Source: DAOUJI01 sp965219565 (GTDB lineage: Bacteria > Chloroflexota > Dehalococcoidia > Lucifugimonadales > JAGWBF01). Taken from it: a DNA stretch of 64,000 bases. Below, one piece after another: positions 31,730 to 41,082 of this stretch; the first letter of the stretch is position 1; each line of letters starts with the position of its first letter. The notes beneath the pieces are model-generated. The model was not told where the DNA came from and did not search any database. It saw only the letters and a program-made list of their open reading frames with translations. The stretch covers positions 868,001 to 932,000 of the forward strand of contig OZ244780.1 of the NCBI GenBank assembly GCA_965219565.1, in the 5' to 3' direction. Made by a program: the position numbers and the translations under genes.

Positions 31730-32554
31730 ATGGACTGCAGCCACGTAGAGGAACTGCTGCCGGGCTATGCTCTCAACGCTCTGGATGCGGCGGAAGCCGC
31801 CGGAGTTGAGGAACACTTGGACTCGTGCGCGTCGTGCACAGCGGCGTATCGTGGCGAAATCGAGTCCGTGCTCTTGTTGTCTCAGGCGGCGTCGCCTGCC
31901 GCTCCCCCGGACCGGTTGAAGAGTCGTCTGATGGCCCGCATCCCGTCGCCGCCTCGACGTGAGCCGGAGCGGGCTGGCTGGTTCGCTGGAAGATATTCCT
32001 TCGGCTACGTTGCGCTGGGGGCCGCCGCCTCGGTGATGATTGTGGCACTCGCAGCTTTCATAGGCGTCTCCATAGGCATGTCCAACAAGATTGGGAGTTT
32101 GGAGCAGGAGAACGGTCTACTCACCGCCCGCATAGACGAGATGGGCGACATGGACGACAAGCTGGTGGAGATGACCGAGGAGCAACGTTCCATCAGCTAT
32201 GCTATGGCGGACCCCTATAGTGAAGTCGTCCCCCTTAGCGCGGCCCAGGAGTCTCAGTCGGCAAAGGCGTTGCTGCTGGTGTCACACCAAGACGGTGTCG
32301 GTATATTGATGGCCTTCGGCATGACTCCTCTTACCCACGGTGACCACTACGACGTCTGGCTCAGTTCTGATGACAGCCAACACATGATGGGAGCCCTCAG
32401 CGTGGACGAAACCGGCTGGGGCGTCCTGACAATTGTGCCGGAAAAGCCTATGGACAACTTCGAGCATATATTGGTCACACATCGGACATCGACCCAGACG
32501 TCTTCGTCGGCAGAAGCGGCCCCGGTGCTGTGGGGCGCCCTCAACGAGGGGTAG
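31730..32554 (+). CDS. Anti-sigma factor (RskA/zinc-finger type)
   Basis: This single-pass membrane protein of 274 aa should hold the preceding sigma factor inactive. The N-terminal anti-sigma domain carries the zinc motif HLDSCASC near residues 29-36. One transmembrane helix lies at about 100-122, followed by a coiled coil (EQENGLLTARIDEM) and an extracytoplasmic RskA-type domain ending around WGALNEG. Signals would be sensed outside and passed by proteolysis or conformational change, as known for the family. Confidence 0.9.
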   Translation: MDCSHVEELLPGYALNALDAAEAAGVEEHLDSCASCTAAYRGEIESVLLLSQAASPAAPPDRLKSRLMARIPSPPRREPERAGWFAGRYSFGYVALGAAASVMIVALAAFIGVSIGMSNKIGSLEQENGLLTARIDEMGDMDDKLVEMTEEQRSISYAMADPYSEVVPLSAAQESQSAKALLLVSHQDGVGILMAFGMTPLTHGDHYDVWLSSDDSQHMMGALSVDETGWGVLTIVPEKPMDNFEHILVTHRTSTQTSSSAEAAPVLWGALNEG

Positions 32555-32630
32555 TCATCACGACTCGATAGGTGCTGACCCGTTGCGCGCATTTCATTGA
32601 CTCCCATTACGGCTGCAGGTACATTGGACA

Positions 32631-35198
32631 GTGGGGGGAACGGTCACGTTGGCGTCTTCGAGCCGCATCACCTTGCCTATAGACGGGATGACCTGCGCCG
32701 GATGCGTCTCCACCGTGGAGAACGCCCTGAAGCGGGTGCAGGGGATTAGCTACGCCTCCGTAAACCTGGCCACGGAAAAGGCCACCATCGAGACCCCCGA
32801 CGATCGAATAGACGCCTCGGCCATCGTGCGGGCGGTGAAGATGGCCGGGTACTCGGCCCCGGTTGAGCAGCGCGACCTCAACATTGCTGGAACGGACAAT
32901 GCCGGACCGGAGTCCGTAGTCCAAGGTTCGTTGTCGAAAATTGCCGGAGTCGTCTCAGTCGATATTTTGCCGGGCGTTGGCTCGCCCGACGGAAACCCTA
33001 CGGCTCGGAAAGCCACGGTCCAGTCCATCTCCGGCGTTGTGACTTTGGAGGACTTCCGCACGGCGTTGGCCGGAGTGGGGTGGGGCCTGGATGGAGACGA
33101 GCCTGCGGACAGCGACGTTCCATCGGCAGAAGACGCCTCGTTACAGCGTCTGGCGCGAACTGAAGAGACGGCGGACCTGCGGCGGCGATTAGGGTTTGCA
33201 GGCCCCATGGCCGTCCTGCTATTTCTGGGAAGTTTCCACGGTTTCCCCTGGGCAGGCCCGCTGATGGACATGGGCTTCTTTCCCTACCTGCTCTGGGCGG
33301 CGGCCACCCCTGTGCTCTTCTGGGCGGGTTGGCCCTTCTATGCGTCTGGGTTCCACGCCGTTAGGCGGGGCTCAGCCAACATGCACACCCTGATTGCCTT
33401 AGGGACAGCCACGGCATATTTCTTCAGTGTCGCCTCCTTGCTCTTACATGCTTTCTCCGCCGACGCCATCTCCTCCGCCGGATTCGAGCGACAGGTCTAC
33501 TTTGACACGGCGGCGATTATCATCGCGTTGGTCCTGCTGGGCAGACTTCTCGAAACCTTGGCCAAGGCGCGGACCTCCCAGGCCATAAGTCGCCTCATGT
33601 CATTGCGCCCTAAGACAGCCCGGGTCCTGCGGGGCGGCGACGAAAATGAGACGCCGGTGGACCGGATTGTCCCCGGCGACATGGTGGTCATACGCCCTGG
33701 AGAGAGGCTGCCCGTCGACGGAGAGGTGGTCCAGGGTTATTCCAGTGTGGATGAGTCAATGCTCACGGGCGAAAGCCTGCCCGTCGAAAAGACGGTGGGG
33801 ACGCAGGTCTACGGGGGAACCATAAACAGCGTCGGCTTCTTCACATTCGTAGCTGGGAAGGTTGGCCGGGACACCATGCTGTCCCAAATCATCCGCATGG
33901 TTGAGGAAGCCCAGGGGTCACGGGCACCCATCCAGAGGCTTGCTGACCGGGTGGCCGCCTTTTTCGTGCCCGCCGTGTTGGGTGTGAGCATCGTGTCGTT
34001 TCTAGTTTGGCTGACGGTTGGGCCGGACCCGGCGTTGACTTATGCCGTGCTGGTCATGGTGGCGGTGATGATCATCGCCTGTCCCTGCGCCCTGGGGTTG
34101 GCCACGCCAACAGCCATAATGGTGGGTTCGGGAAAGGGGTCAGAGGCCGGGGTCTTGGTGCGCAACGCTGAGGCTCTGGAAAAAGCTCACCGTGTAGACG
34201 TTGTGTTGTTGGATAAAACGGGAACTCTGACTGTGGGCCGCCCGTCGGTTACTGACGTAGCGGTCCGGTCCGGGGTCACGGAATACGAACTGCTCAGCTT
34301 GGCGGCGTCCGCCGAGTTGGGCTCGGAGCACCCTTTGGCCGAGGCCGTCATAAGAGAAGCCAGGGACCGGGATGTCTCGGTCACCTCTGGAGAGACCTTC
34401 GACGCGGTCCCCGGAGAGGGGATAGTTAGTCATGTCAAGGGCGTGGCCGTATATCTCGGCAGCGAGGCTTACATGAAATCGACGGGGCAGGACTTTGGGG
34501 GGCTGGGCGTCGCTGCAAGCGAACTTACCCGTCAGGGAAAGACGCCGGTTTTCGTGGGGTCCGGAGGCGAAGTCCTCGGGGTTATCGCCGTGGCCGATTC
34601 ACTCAAACCCGAAGCGGTGGAGACAGTGGCTGGCCTGCGACGGCAGGGCATGGAAGTGCATATGGTGACCGGAGACGCCGCTGGCGTGGCCGACGCAGTG
34701 GCCGGGCGGTTGGGCCTGGACGGGGCCGTCTCGGAAGTCTTGCCTGACAAAAAAGTCCAGGTCGTGAAAGACTTCCAGGCTAAGGGCCGCGTCGTGGCCA
34801 TGGTGGGGGACGGCATCAACGATGCTCCGGCCCTTGCCCAGGCCGATGTGGGCATAGCCATGGGGACTGGAACAGACGTGGCTATGGAGTCGGCCGACAT
34901 CACTCTCGTGCGCGGCGATTTGCACGGGGCGCTTGCAGCGTTCAAGTTAAGCCGCGGGACCATGCGCGCCATAAAGCAGAACCTGTTCTGGGCCTTCTTC
35001 TACAACGTGGCCCTTATTCCAGTCGCCGCCGGCGTCCTCTACCCAGTTTTCAGCAGTTTGGGAGGCGTGCCCGGAGGGTTGGGATTTTTCTTTGGGGAGC
35101 AGGGCTTCCTGAACCCTGTCCTGGCGGCGTTGGCTATGGCTTTCAGCTCCGTGACCGTGCTCACCAACTCCCTGCGTCTACGACGGTTGAAACTATAG
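32631..35198 (+). CDS. Copper-translocating P-type ATPase
   Basis: P1B-type ATPase exporting Cu(I) or a similar soft metal, 855 aa. The first N-terminal heavy-metal domain has GMTCAGC. A second similar domain (about residues 100-145, VQGSLSKIAGVVSVDI) lacks the CxxC. Further motifs are TGES (actuator), CPCALGLATPTA in the transport helix, DKTGTLTVG (phosphorylated Asp), SEHPLAEAV and GDGINDAPALAQADVGIAMG. The GTG at 32631 is the first start; a TTG seven codons in (TTG GCG TCT) is an alternative. It lies downstream of the sigma/anti-sigma pair by 76 nt and may be part of a metal response. Confidence 0.94.
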   Translation: MGGTVTLASSSRITLPIDGMTCAGCVSTVENALKRVQGISYASVNLATEKATIETPDDRIDASAIVRAVKMAGYSAPVEQRDLNIAGTDNAGPESVVQGSLSKIAGVVSVDILPGVGSPDGNPTARKATVQSISGVVTLEDFRTALAGVGWGLDGDEPADSDVPSAEDASLQRLARTEETADLRRRLGFAGPMAVLLFLGSFHGFPWAGPLMDMGFFPYLLWAAATPVLFWAGWPFYASGFHAVRRGSANMHTLIALGTATAYFFSVASLLLHAFSADAISSAGFERQVYFDTAAIIIALVLLGRLLETLAKARTSQAISRLMSLRPKTARVLRGGDENETPVDRIVPGDMVVIRPGERLPVDGEVVQGYSSVDESMLTGESLPVEKTVGTQVYGGTINSVGFFTFVAGKVGRDTMLSQIIRMVEEAQGSRAPIQRLADRVAAFFVPAVLGVSIVSFLVWLTVGPDPALTYAVLVMVAVMIIACPCALGLATPTAIMVGSGKGSEAGVLVRNAEALEKAHRVDVVLLDKTGTLTVGRPSVTDVAVRSGVTEYELLSLAASAELGSEHPLAEAVIREARDRDVSVTSGETFDAVPGEGIVSHVKGVAVYLGSEAYMKSTGQDFGGLGVAASELTRQGKTPVFVGSGGEVLGVIAVADSLKPEAVETVAGLRRQGMEVHMVTGDAAGVADAVAGRLGLDGAVSEVLPDKKVQVVKDFQAKGRVVAMVGDGINDAPALAQADVGIAMGTGTDVAMESADITLVRGDLHGALAAFKLSRGTMRAIKQNLFWAFFYNVALIPVAAGVLYPVFSSLGGVPGGLGFFFGEQGFLNPVLAALAMAFSSVTVLTNSLRLRRLKL

Positions 35199-35307
35199 GG
35201 GCACACAATAGGGAAAGTGACGGCAGGGCGGCTCTCGCCTCCGTCATATATCGTATAATGAAGCCCGCTTGGAGCGATGTTTCACAAAAACCTTAAGGAG
35301 GAGCCGG

Positions 35308-35535
35308 TTGGCTCAGGAAAAGACAGGGACCATCATCATCTACACCCACCCCGATTGCGGCTATTCGGACGAGGCCAGGGCCGACTTCATCAAGCGGGGC
35401 ATTGAGTTCCGGGAAATCGACGTGGCTACAGTCTCCGGAGCGGGGGACGAGGTGGAGAGGCTGGCCGGAGAGAGAATCACCCCCGTCATCGTCGATGGGG
35501 ATGAGGTGATAGTCGGCTTCAACGGCATGGGTTGA
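35308..35535 (+). CDS. Glutaredoxin-like protein with CxxS active site
   Basis: This 75-aa thioredoxin-fold protein starts at a TTG preceded by AAGGAGGAG; the frame is open from 35269. The active site is HPDCGYSDEA, that is CGYS, so only the N-terminal Cys is kept as in monothiol glutaredoxins. TPVIVDGDEVIVGFNG matches the GSH-binding cis-Pro region. It follows the copper ATPase by about 110 nt and may help thiol or metal handling, which is inference from position. Confidence 0.82.
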   Translation: MAQEKTGTIIIYTHPDCGYSDEARADFIKRGIEFREIDVATVSGAGDEVERLAGERITPVIVDGDEVIVGFNGMG

Positions 35536-35726
35536 GCCTTCGATTAGGGAGCGGTCCGCTCCCCGCAATCCAGCGCTCTGCCCACGGTTCTAAGGCTCCT
35601 GGTGGAGTTGTTCTGGAGGGCTTCGCTCTCAGGAGCAATCAAAAATCCATCCTGTGACAAATTGACTTCCGGCTATCGATGTATGTAAAGTTGAGGCGAA
35701 ATCCAACTAATTGGAGGGAAGCACCG

Positions 35727-36785
35727 ATGAGGCTTTGGAGTTTGGCGATTCTAGCCGGACTGGCTGTAGCGCTTCTGGCGTTGGCCGCGTGTGGAGGAGA
35801 AGAGGAAACCACCAGCCGGCTGGACACTGTGACAGAACGTGGGAAACTAATCTGTGCCAGCCGCAGCGACGTCCCAGGTTACGGCTCCCTTGACGCTGGA
35901 GGAAATAACGTGGGCTTCGACATCGACCTTTGCCGAGCGGTGGCCACGGCTGTGCTTGGCGACCCTAAAGCGATAGAGATTCGCTTGATCAGCGCCGCCG
36001 AGCGCGGGCCGACGATTCAGTCGGGTGAGGTTGATCTATTGGTGCGCACAGTTACGTGGACCACGTCCCGCGACTCACAGTGGGGCAACTACGTGCAGAC
36101 CATGTTCTACGACGGCCAGGGATTCATGGTACGGAAGGACAGCGGGGTGGAAAGCGCTCTTGACCTTAAGGGAGCGTCAGTCTGTGTGACGCTGGGCACC
36201 ACGACAGAGCTAAACCTGCAGGACTTTTCTAACCAGAACGACTTAAGCATTTCGGTTGTGCCGTTCGAGGACACCGACGCCGTGGTTGCAGCCTATGAGG
36301 GCGGCCGATGCGACGCCTTCACCAACGACCGGTCCCAGCTGGCGGCCATCGGAAGCGCGTTCCAGGACCCCAGTGCCCACGTCATCCTCCCGGAGACTAT
36401 TTCGGAGGAGCCCCTGGGCCCAGTGGTCCCCCATGGCGATGAGCAGTGGTTCGACATCGTCAAAACGGTGATGAGTATTCTCATCTACTCCGAGGCTTAC
36501 GGAATCAATTCCGGCAACGTTCCCGCCGCCAAGACCGGCGCTACAAAGGTTGACCGGTTGTTCGGCATGGAGGGCGCCTTCGGCCAGGATACCCTGGGAC
36601 TTAAAGAGACCGTGGCCCAGGACATTATCAGGGCCGTCGGGAACTACGGAGAGATATACGACCGCAACCTCGGCGCAGGCGGCATCAATCTACCCCGGGA
36701 GAACGGTCGGAACGCCTTATGGGCCGACGCTCCGTGCACCGACTGCCCCAAGGGCGGCCAGATATATGGGGCGCCTCTGCGATAA
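35727..36785 (+). CDS. General L-amino acid ABC transporter substrate-binding lipoprotein (AapJ type)
   Basis: Extracytoplasmic binding protein, 352 aa, from the ATG at 35727 with GGAGGGAAG upstream. The signal peptide ends in lipobox LLALAAC. The SBP_bac_3 sequence NVGFDIDLCRAVATAVLGDP, SGEVDLLVRTVTWTTSRDSQ and YYDGQGFMV-like MFYDGQGFMVRKDS follow the AapJ subgroup closely. A strong terminator-like hairpin separates it from the permease genes, so it is probably made in excess. Ligands are expected to be polar L-amino acids by family. Confidence 0.92.
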   Translation: MRLWSLAILAGLAVALLALAACGGEEETTSRLDTVTERGKLICASRSDVPGYGSLDAGGNNVGFDIDLCRAVATAVLGDPKAIEIRLISAAERGPTIQSGEVDLLVRTVTWTTSRDSQWGNYVQTMFYDGQGFMVRKDSGVESALDLKGASVCVTLGTTTELNLQDFSNQNDLSISVVPFEDTDAVVAAYEGGRCDAFTNDRSQLAAIGSAFQDPSAHVILPETISEEPLGPVVPHGDEQWFDIVKTVMSILIYSEAYGINSGNVPAAKTGATKVDRLFGMEGAFGQDTLGLKETVAQDIIRAVGNYGEIYDRNLGAGGINLPRENGRNALWADAPCTDCPKGGQIYGAPLR

Positions 36786-36840
36786 GTCCGACTCCGGACG
36801 ACGATTGAAGGGCTGAATATAGGCAGCCAATGGCAAGAAT

Positions 36841-36875
36841 GGGCGGCCAGCGCTTTGCTGGCCGCCCGCCTTTTT
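36841..36875 (+). terminator. Terminator/attenuator between amino acid binding protein and permeases
   Basis: Perfect arms GGGCGGCCAGC and GCTGGCCGCCC with a 5-nt loop GCTTT are followed by GCCTTTTTGGG. Its place inside a transport operon suggests partial termination that favours the binding protein. Confidence 0.85.
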
Positions 36876-36954
36876 GGGCCGAACGAATCGCCAAAAAAGT
36901 ATCGGTATAGAGTACAATCAGGCGAAGTTCGATGCGGCCGGTCAGTAGATAGCG

Positions 36955-38151
36955 ATGGCTTCAACGCCCCGTAGGCTAACTTATCAGGGCATACCGGTCT
37001 GGAGACACGCCCAGATCATCCAGTGGACCACTCAGATCGTGTCTGGGATACTGGTGGTGGCGCTGGTGGTCTGGTTCTTTGCCAACATCGCCTCCGCCGT
37101 CCAGGAGCGGGACATACCCCACGGGTTCGGCTTTCTGGACCGCGAGTACTCGACGGGTATTGGGCACGACTTCTTGCCCTATGAGTCGTCTGACTCCTTC
37201 CGGTACGCCATTCTTGTGGGTGTGACCAACACCCTGTTTGTCTCAATAATCGGAGTAATTCTGGCGACCCTCCTGGGTATAGTGGTGGGCGTTGCTCGAA
37301 TGTCGAGCAACTGGATTGTCTCCAAGGCGGCGCTGGTCTACGTCGAATTCTTCCGCAACGTTCCTCTGTTGATTCAGCTCTTCTTCTGGTTCTACATTCT
37401 GCTGGTGCTGCCGCCCGTGCTCGAGGGCTACGTCATCGGGGACAAGCTGTACATCAACAACGCGGGCATTTGGATTCCCATGATCGACCCCAGCGGCCCC
37501 GCCGCCGCCTCTGTCTGGCTTGGTGTTGCGGTCGTCTCTGTCTTGGTCGGATTTGCGGTCCACCGTTGGCAAAACTCGTATGAGACCCGGACAGGGCAAA
37601 CGTCCTATCCCTTACTGTTGGGGGCCGACGCCGCCCTGGTTATCGGCGCTCTCGGTTGGCTGGTCATCTACTTTGTCTACAACAGTTCTCCCTTCGGCAT
37701 CTCGTACCCGGCCCCTGAAGGCGACTTCGGGCGCCTTCAGGGAGGATTCGACATAGTGGCGGGGCTGATAGGTCTGCTGGTAGGCCTGGTGATGTATACG
37801 TCGTCCTTCATCGCGGAGATTGTCCGCGCAGGTGTGCAGTCTGTGGGACGAGGGCAGACCGAGGCTGGCCGGTCCGTGGGACTGACCGGGAGCAAGACAC
37901 TGCGTTACGTGACGTTTCCTCAAGCCTTGCCGGTGATTGTGCCTCCGCTGATAAGCCAGTGGCTCAATCTGACGAAGAACAGCAGCCTCGCCGGTGCAAT
38001 CGGCTACTCAGACCTCACCAACATTGCCAAGACCATGACTCAGACCGCTCCGGCCATCTCAATATTCATCATTATCATGGTGGCTTATCTGGCCATGAGC
38101 CTGGCTTACTCACTTATAGGCAACCTGTACAACCGCACCCTACGCTATTGA
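36955..38151 (+). CDS. Amino acid ABC transporter permease (AapQ type)
   Basis: Permease of 398 aa with the AapQ layout: N-terminal helix, a periplasmic stretch with FGFLDREYSTGIGHDFLPY, then a split transmembrane core with YVEFFRNVPLLIQLFFWF and the ATPase-contact loop GQTEAGRSVGLTGSKTLRYVTFPQA. The long insertion between the two halves of the core is normal for Aap-type permeases. It pairs with the AapM-type permease 31 nt downstream. Confidence 0.93.
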   Translation: MASTPRRLTYQGIPVWRHAQIIQWTTQIVSGILVVALVVWFFANIASAVQERDIPHGFGFLDREYSTGIGHDFLPYESSDSFRYAILVGVTNTLFVSIIGVILATLLGIVVGVARMSSNWIVSKAALVYVEFFRNVPLLIQLFFWFYILLVLPPVLEGYVIGDKLYINNAGIWIPMIDPSGPAAASVWLGVAVVSVLVGFAVHRWQNSYETRTGQTSYPLLLGADAALVIGALGWLVIYFVYNSSPFGISYPAPEGDFGRLQGGFDIVAGLIGLLVGLVMYTSSFIAEIVRAGVQSVGRGQTEAGRSVGLTGSKTLRYVTFPQALPVIVPPLISQWLNLTKNSSLAGAIGYSDLTNIAKTMTQTAPAISIFIIIMVAYLAMSLAYSLIGNLYNRTLRY

Positions 38152-38182
38152 GATGAAGAAAGGATGACCAAAGGCGCCGACT

Positions 38183-39433
38183 ATGTCGACAAACGTTGAA
38201 GTTGAGTTGGGGCGCTCCCTTCCGCCGCCGCCCTTAGAACGAGGCGCAGTCGGATGGGTCTACGCCAATCTGTTCAACTCCAAGTTGAATGCCGGTCTGA
38301 CCGTACTGAGCGTTGCTGTCATTGTTACGGCGCTGTGGTTCGGCGTGAAGTGGCTGCTGGTTGACGCTGACTGGGAGGTCATAGGGGTTCTGGGCGGTCG
38401 GATGGTGATTGGACAGTACAACAATGAGATAGCCTGTCCGAGCCTGAATTGCTTCTGGAGGCCCCAGGTTGCCCTGCTTTTGGTGACCGCCTTGCTGGGG
38501 ATGGGCTGGGGAATCGCCGGGAGCGGCCTGGCGAAACGCCTTGCCATAGCGGTCGCGGTGGTCCTGGCGTTGTTCGCGCTGCTTCCGTACAGTATGGAGC
38601 GAATGGGTCTGGACGTGCGTCTGCTGTTGGCAGCCAACCTGCCTGCCGTAGGACTTGGATGGCTGATAGCCCGTTACACTCCACTGGGTTCGATGAACTG
38701 GGTGATGATTTTGGGGGCGGTCGTGTTCATTGTCACCCTCTTGCTGCTGCGTGGAATCGAGGGAATTCCAGGCCTTGGCGGTGTGCCGGTGATTTACTGG
38801 GGCGGGCTGATGCTGAATCTGATTCTGGCCGTTGGTGGGATTGCGGTGAGCTTCCCCATAGGGATTGCTCTGGCCCTTGGACGGCGGAGCCGGCTCCCCG
38901 TGGTTAAGGTGTTGTGCGTGGTGTTCATAGAAGTGTTCCGGGGAGTCCCTCTGATAACGCTTCTGTTCATGTCACAGACGTTGGCGCCGTTGGCTTTTCC
39001 AGAGGACTTCCCTATAAACACCCTGCTCCGCGCCGCCATCGTAATCACGTTGTTCAGTTCCGCGTATATGGCCGAGAACATCCGGGGAGGGTTGCAAGCT
39101 CTGCATCCCGGCCAGGCGGAAGCAGCACGGGCGTTGGGCCTCCCGGCTTGGCAGACCACCTTGTTCATCTCCCTGCCTCAGGCGATCCGCAATGTCATAC
39201 CGGCAATAGTGGGGCAGTTCATCTCGTTGTTTAAGGACACTAGCCTGGTGTACATAATTGGAATGTTGGACATAGTGCAGTTCAGCAGAGATTTCATTCA
39301 GGGCAACACAGAGTACCTGTTGAGCGCCAAGGAGTTGTTCATTTTCCTGGCGTTGGTCTTCTGGATATTCACGTACACCATGTCGTACGTGAGCCGCCGG
39401 ATCGAGGACAACCTGGGCGTGGGTCGCAGGTAA
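38183..39433 (+). CDS. Amino acid ABC transporter permease (AapM type)
   Basis: Permease of 416 aa, with several hydrophobic N-terminal segments, the core beginning near FPIGIALALGRRSRLP, VFIEVFRGVPLITLLF, and the contact loop GQAEAARALGLPAWQTTLFISLPQAIRNVIP. It lies 31 nt after the first permease and 37 nt before the ATPase gene, so the three are one transcription unit. Confidence 0.93.
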   Translation: MSTNVEVELGRSLPPPPLERGAVGWVYANLFNSKLNAGLTVLSVAVIVTALWFGVKWLLVDADWEVIGVLGGRMVIGQYNNEIACPSLNCFWRPQVALLLVTALLGMGWGIAGSGLAKRLAIAVAVVLALFALLPYSMERMGLDVRLLLAANLPAVGLGWLIARYTPLGSMNWVMILGAVVFIVTLLLLRGIEGIPGLGGVPVIYWGGLMLNLILAVGGIAVSFPIGIALALGRRSRLPVVKVLCVVFIEVFRGVPLITLLFMSQTLAPLAFPEDFPINTLLRAAIVITLFSSAYMAENIRGGLQALHPGQAEAARALGLPAWQTTLFISLPQAIRNVIPAIVGQFISLFKDTSLVYIIGMLDIVQFSRDFIQGNTEYLLSAKELFIFLALVFWIFTYTMSYVSRRIEDNLGVGRR

Positions 39434-39470
39434 TGGGGTCGCCGACCTCTGGGTCTGTAAGGAGCGAAAG

Positions 39471-40229
<759 letters not shown>

Positions 40230-40304
40230 TGGGCCTTAGGGTGGAAACACAGTAATCTCGGACGTTGTAACCTAGGGAAACGTCGGCGCGAACGACCCTA
40301 GCCG

Positions 40305-40340
40305 CCCTCACCCCAACCCTCTCCCAGCGGGAGAGGGGGT
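40305..40340. repeat. Dispersed palindrome, CCCTCACCCCAACCCTCTCCC family, copy 1
   Basis: The unit reads CCCTCACCCCAACCCTCTCC followed by CAGCGGGAGAGGGGGT, with CTCTCCC/GGGAGAG able to pair. A second copy with the same flanks and a changed loop lies at 43591-43626. Confidence 0.7.
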
Positions 40341-40404
40341 TCCGTTAAGGTCACGTCGGACTTAGAGGGGGCGTGGGCCCCGGACTGTGACGGGGAGGAG
40401 CGGT

Positions 40405-40944
40405 CTATACGTTCCGGCCCTGGAGTATCTCCATGATGCGGGGGAGGGCTTGCCTTGCGCGGAGCATTACGCCGTCCTCATCCAGGCTTCCCACGGGGTG
40501 CGGGACTATGGAGAGCGGGTAGTCTTCAATGCCCCGTATCCTGGCGATGGCCCGTCCGGTTGGGATGAAGGGTTCCGTGCATATTACCGCCGCAGGCTTT
40601 CCGGCCTTCTCGATGGTGATGCCGTCGTGCACACTGCACGAGGAGCAGGACCCTCAATCACCTGTTGCGACAATTGCGATGTCACACTTCTCCAGCAGCT
40701 CATCCATAATGGGTTGAGGGCATGGCCTGGAGGCGTCCCTCTTGTTGTAGCGGTGAATTTCACCAAGCTCGTAAGTGTCCTGCAACAGGGCTACGACCGC
40801 CTCCAAGAGCTCTTCTGCGTTCCGCTTGCCGTTGGAGAGCAGGCCGACTTTCAGCCCGGTCAGGTTCTTGGGCCTTTCGGCCATCAGGGTGGTGTCGGGC
40901 AGGGCCTCCACCGTGGGGTCCAGAATCCTGAGACCAGTTGTCAT
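40405..40944 (-). CDS. UGSC-family selenoprotein (in-frame UGA read as selenocysteine)
   Basis: From the ATG at 40944 (GAGGAGGCG upstream) to the TAG at 40405 one frame runs through a single TGA at 40656-40654. With TGA read as Sec the product is 179 aa and the motif is Sec97-G98-S99-C100, followed by SSC. This is exactly the UGSC signature of a family described from marine metagenomes, in which Sec or Cys takes the first position. A perfect 7-bp stem with GUG loop lies 13-29 nt after the UGA and fits a bacterial SECIS. The protein before and after the TGA keeps family-like sequence (LKVGLLSNGKRNAEELL; VHDGITIEKAGKPA), so decay is unlikely. The Ser/Cys-rich motif suggests redox chemistry; the substrate is unknown. 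The next gene upstream (41083-42141) is probably a functional partner. Confidence 0.85.
40625..40641 (-). promoter_or_regulatory. SECIS-like hairpin for selenocysteine insertion
   Basis: On the coding strand TCGTGCAGTGTGCACGA forms seven perfect base pairs with a GTG loop. The loop starts 20 nt after the TGA, and its first base is G, matching the usual bacterial SECIS spacing and loop rule. A short lower stem (TGC with GCA) can extend it. Confidence 0.72.
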
Positions 40945-41082
40945 AACGCCTCCTCTTCCGCCTTTTGACGGCTACCGTTGCAGTCGCGCCAATTTTCTAC
41001 GCCGGATTATATCATTTGCCGGGCCGCCCGGCCAAACACGGAAGCATGTTTTTCCAGGCTCACCCGACCCAGGGACTCTGTT

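Noticed and set aside
40405..40656. UGSC gene as a pseudogene broken by a stop codon
   Set aside because: The stop falls exactly at the Sec position of the family motif, frame and sequence are intact on both sides, and a SECIS-like hairpin follows.
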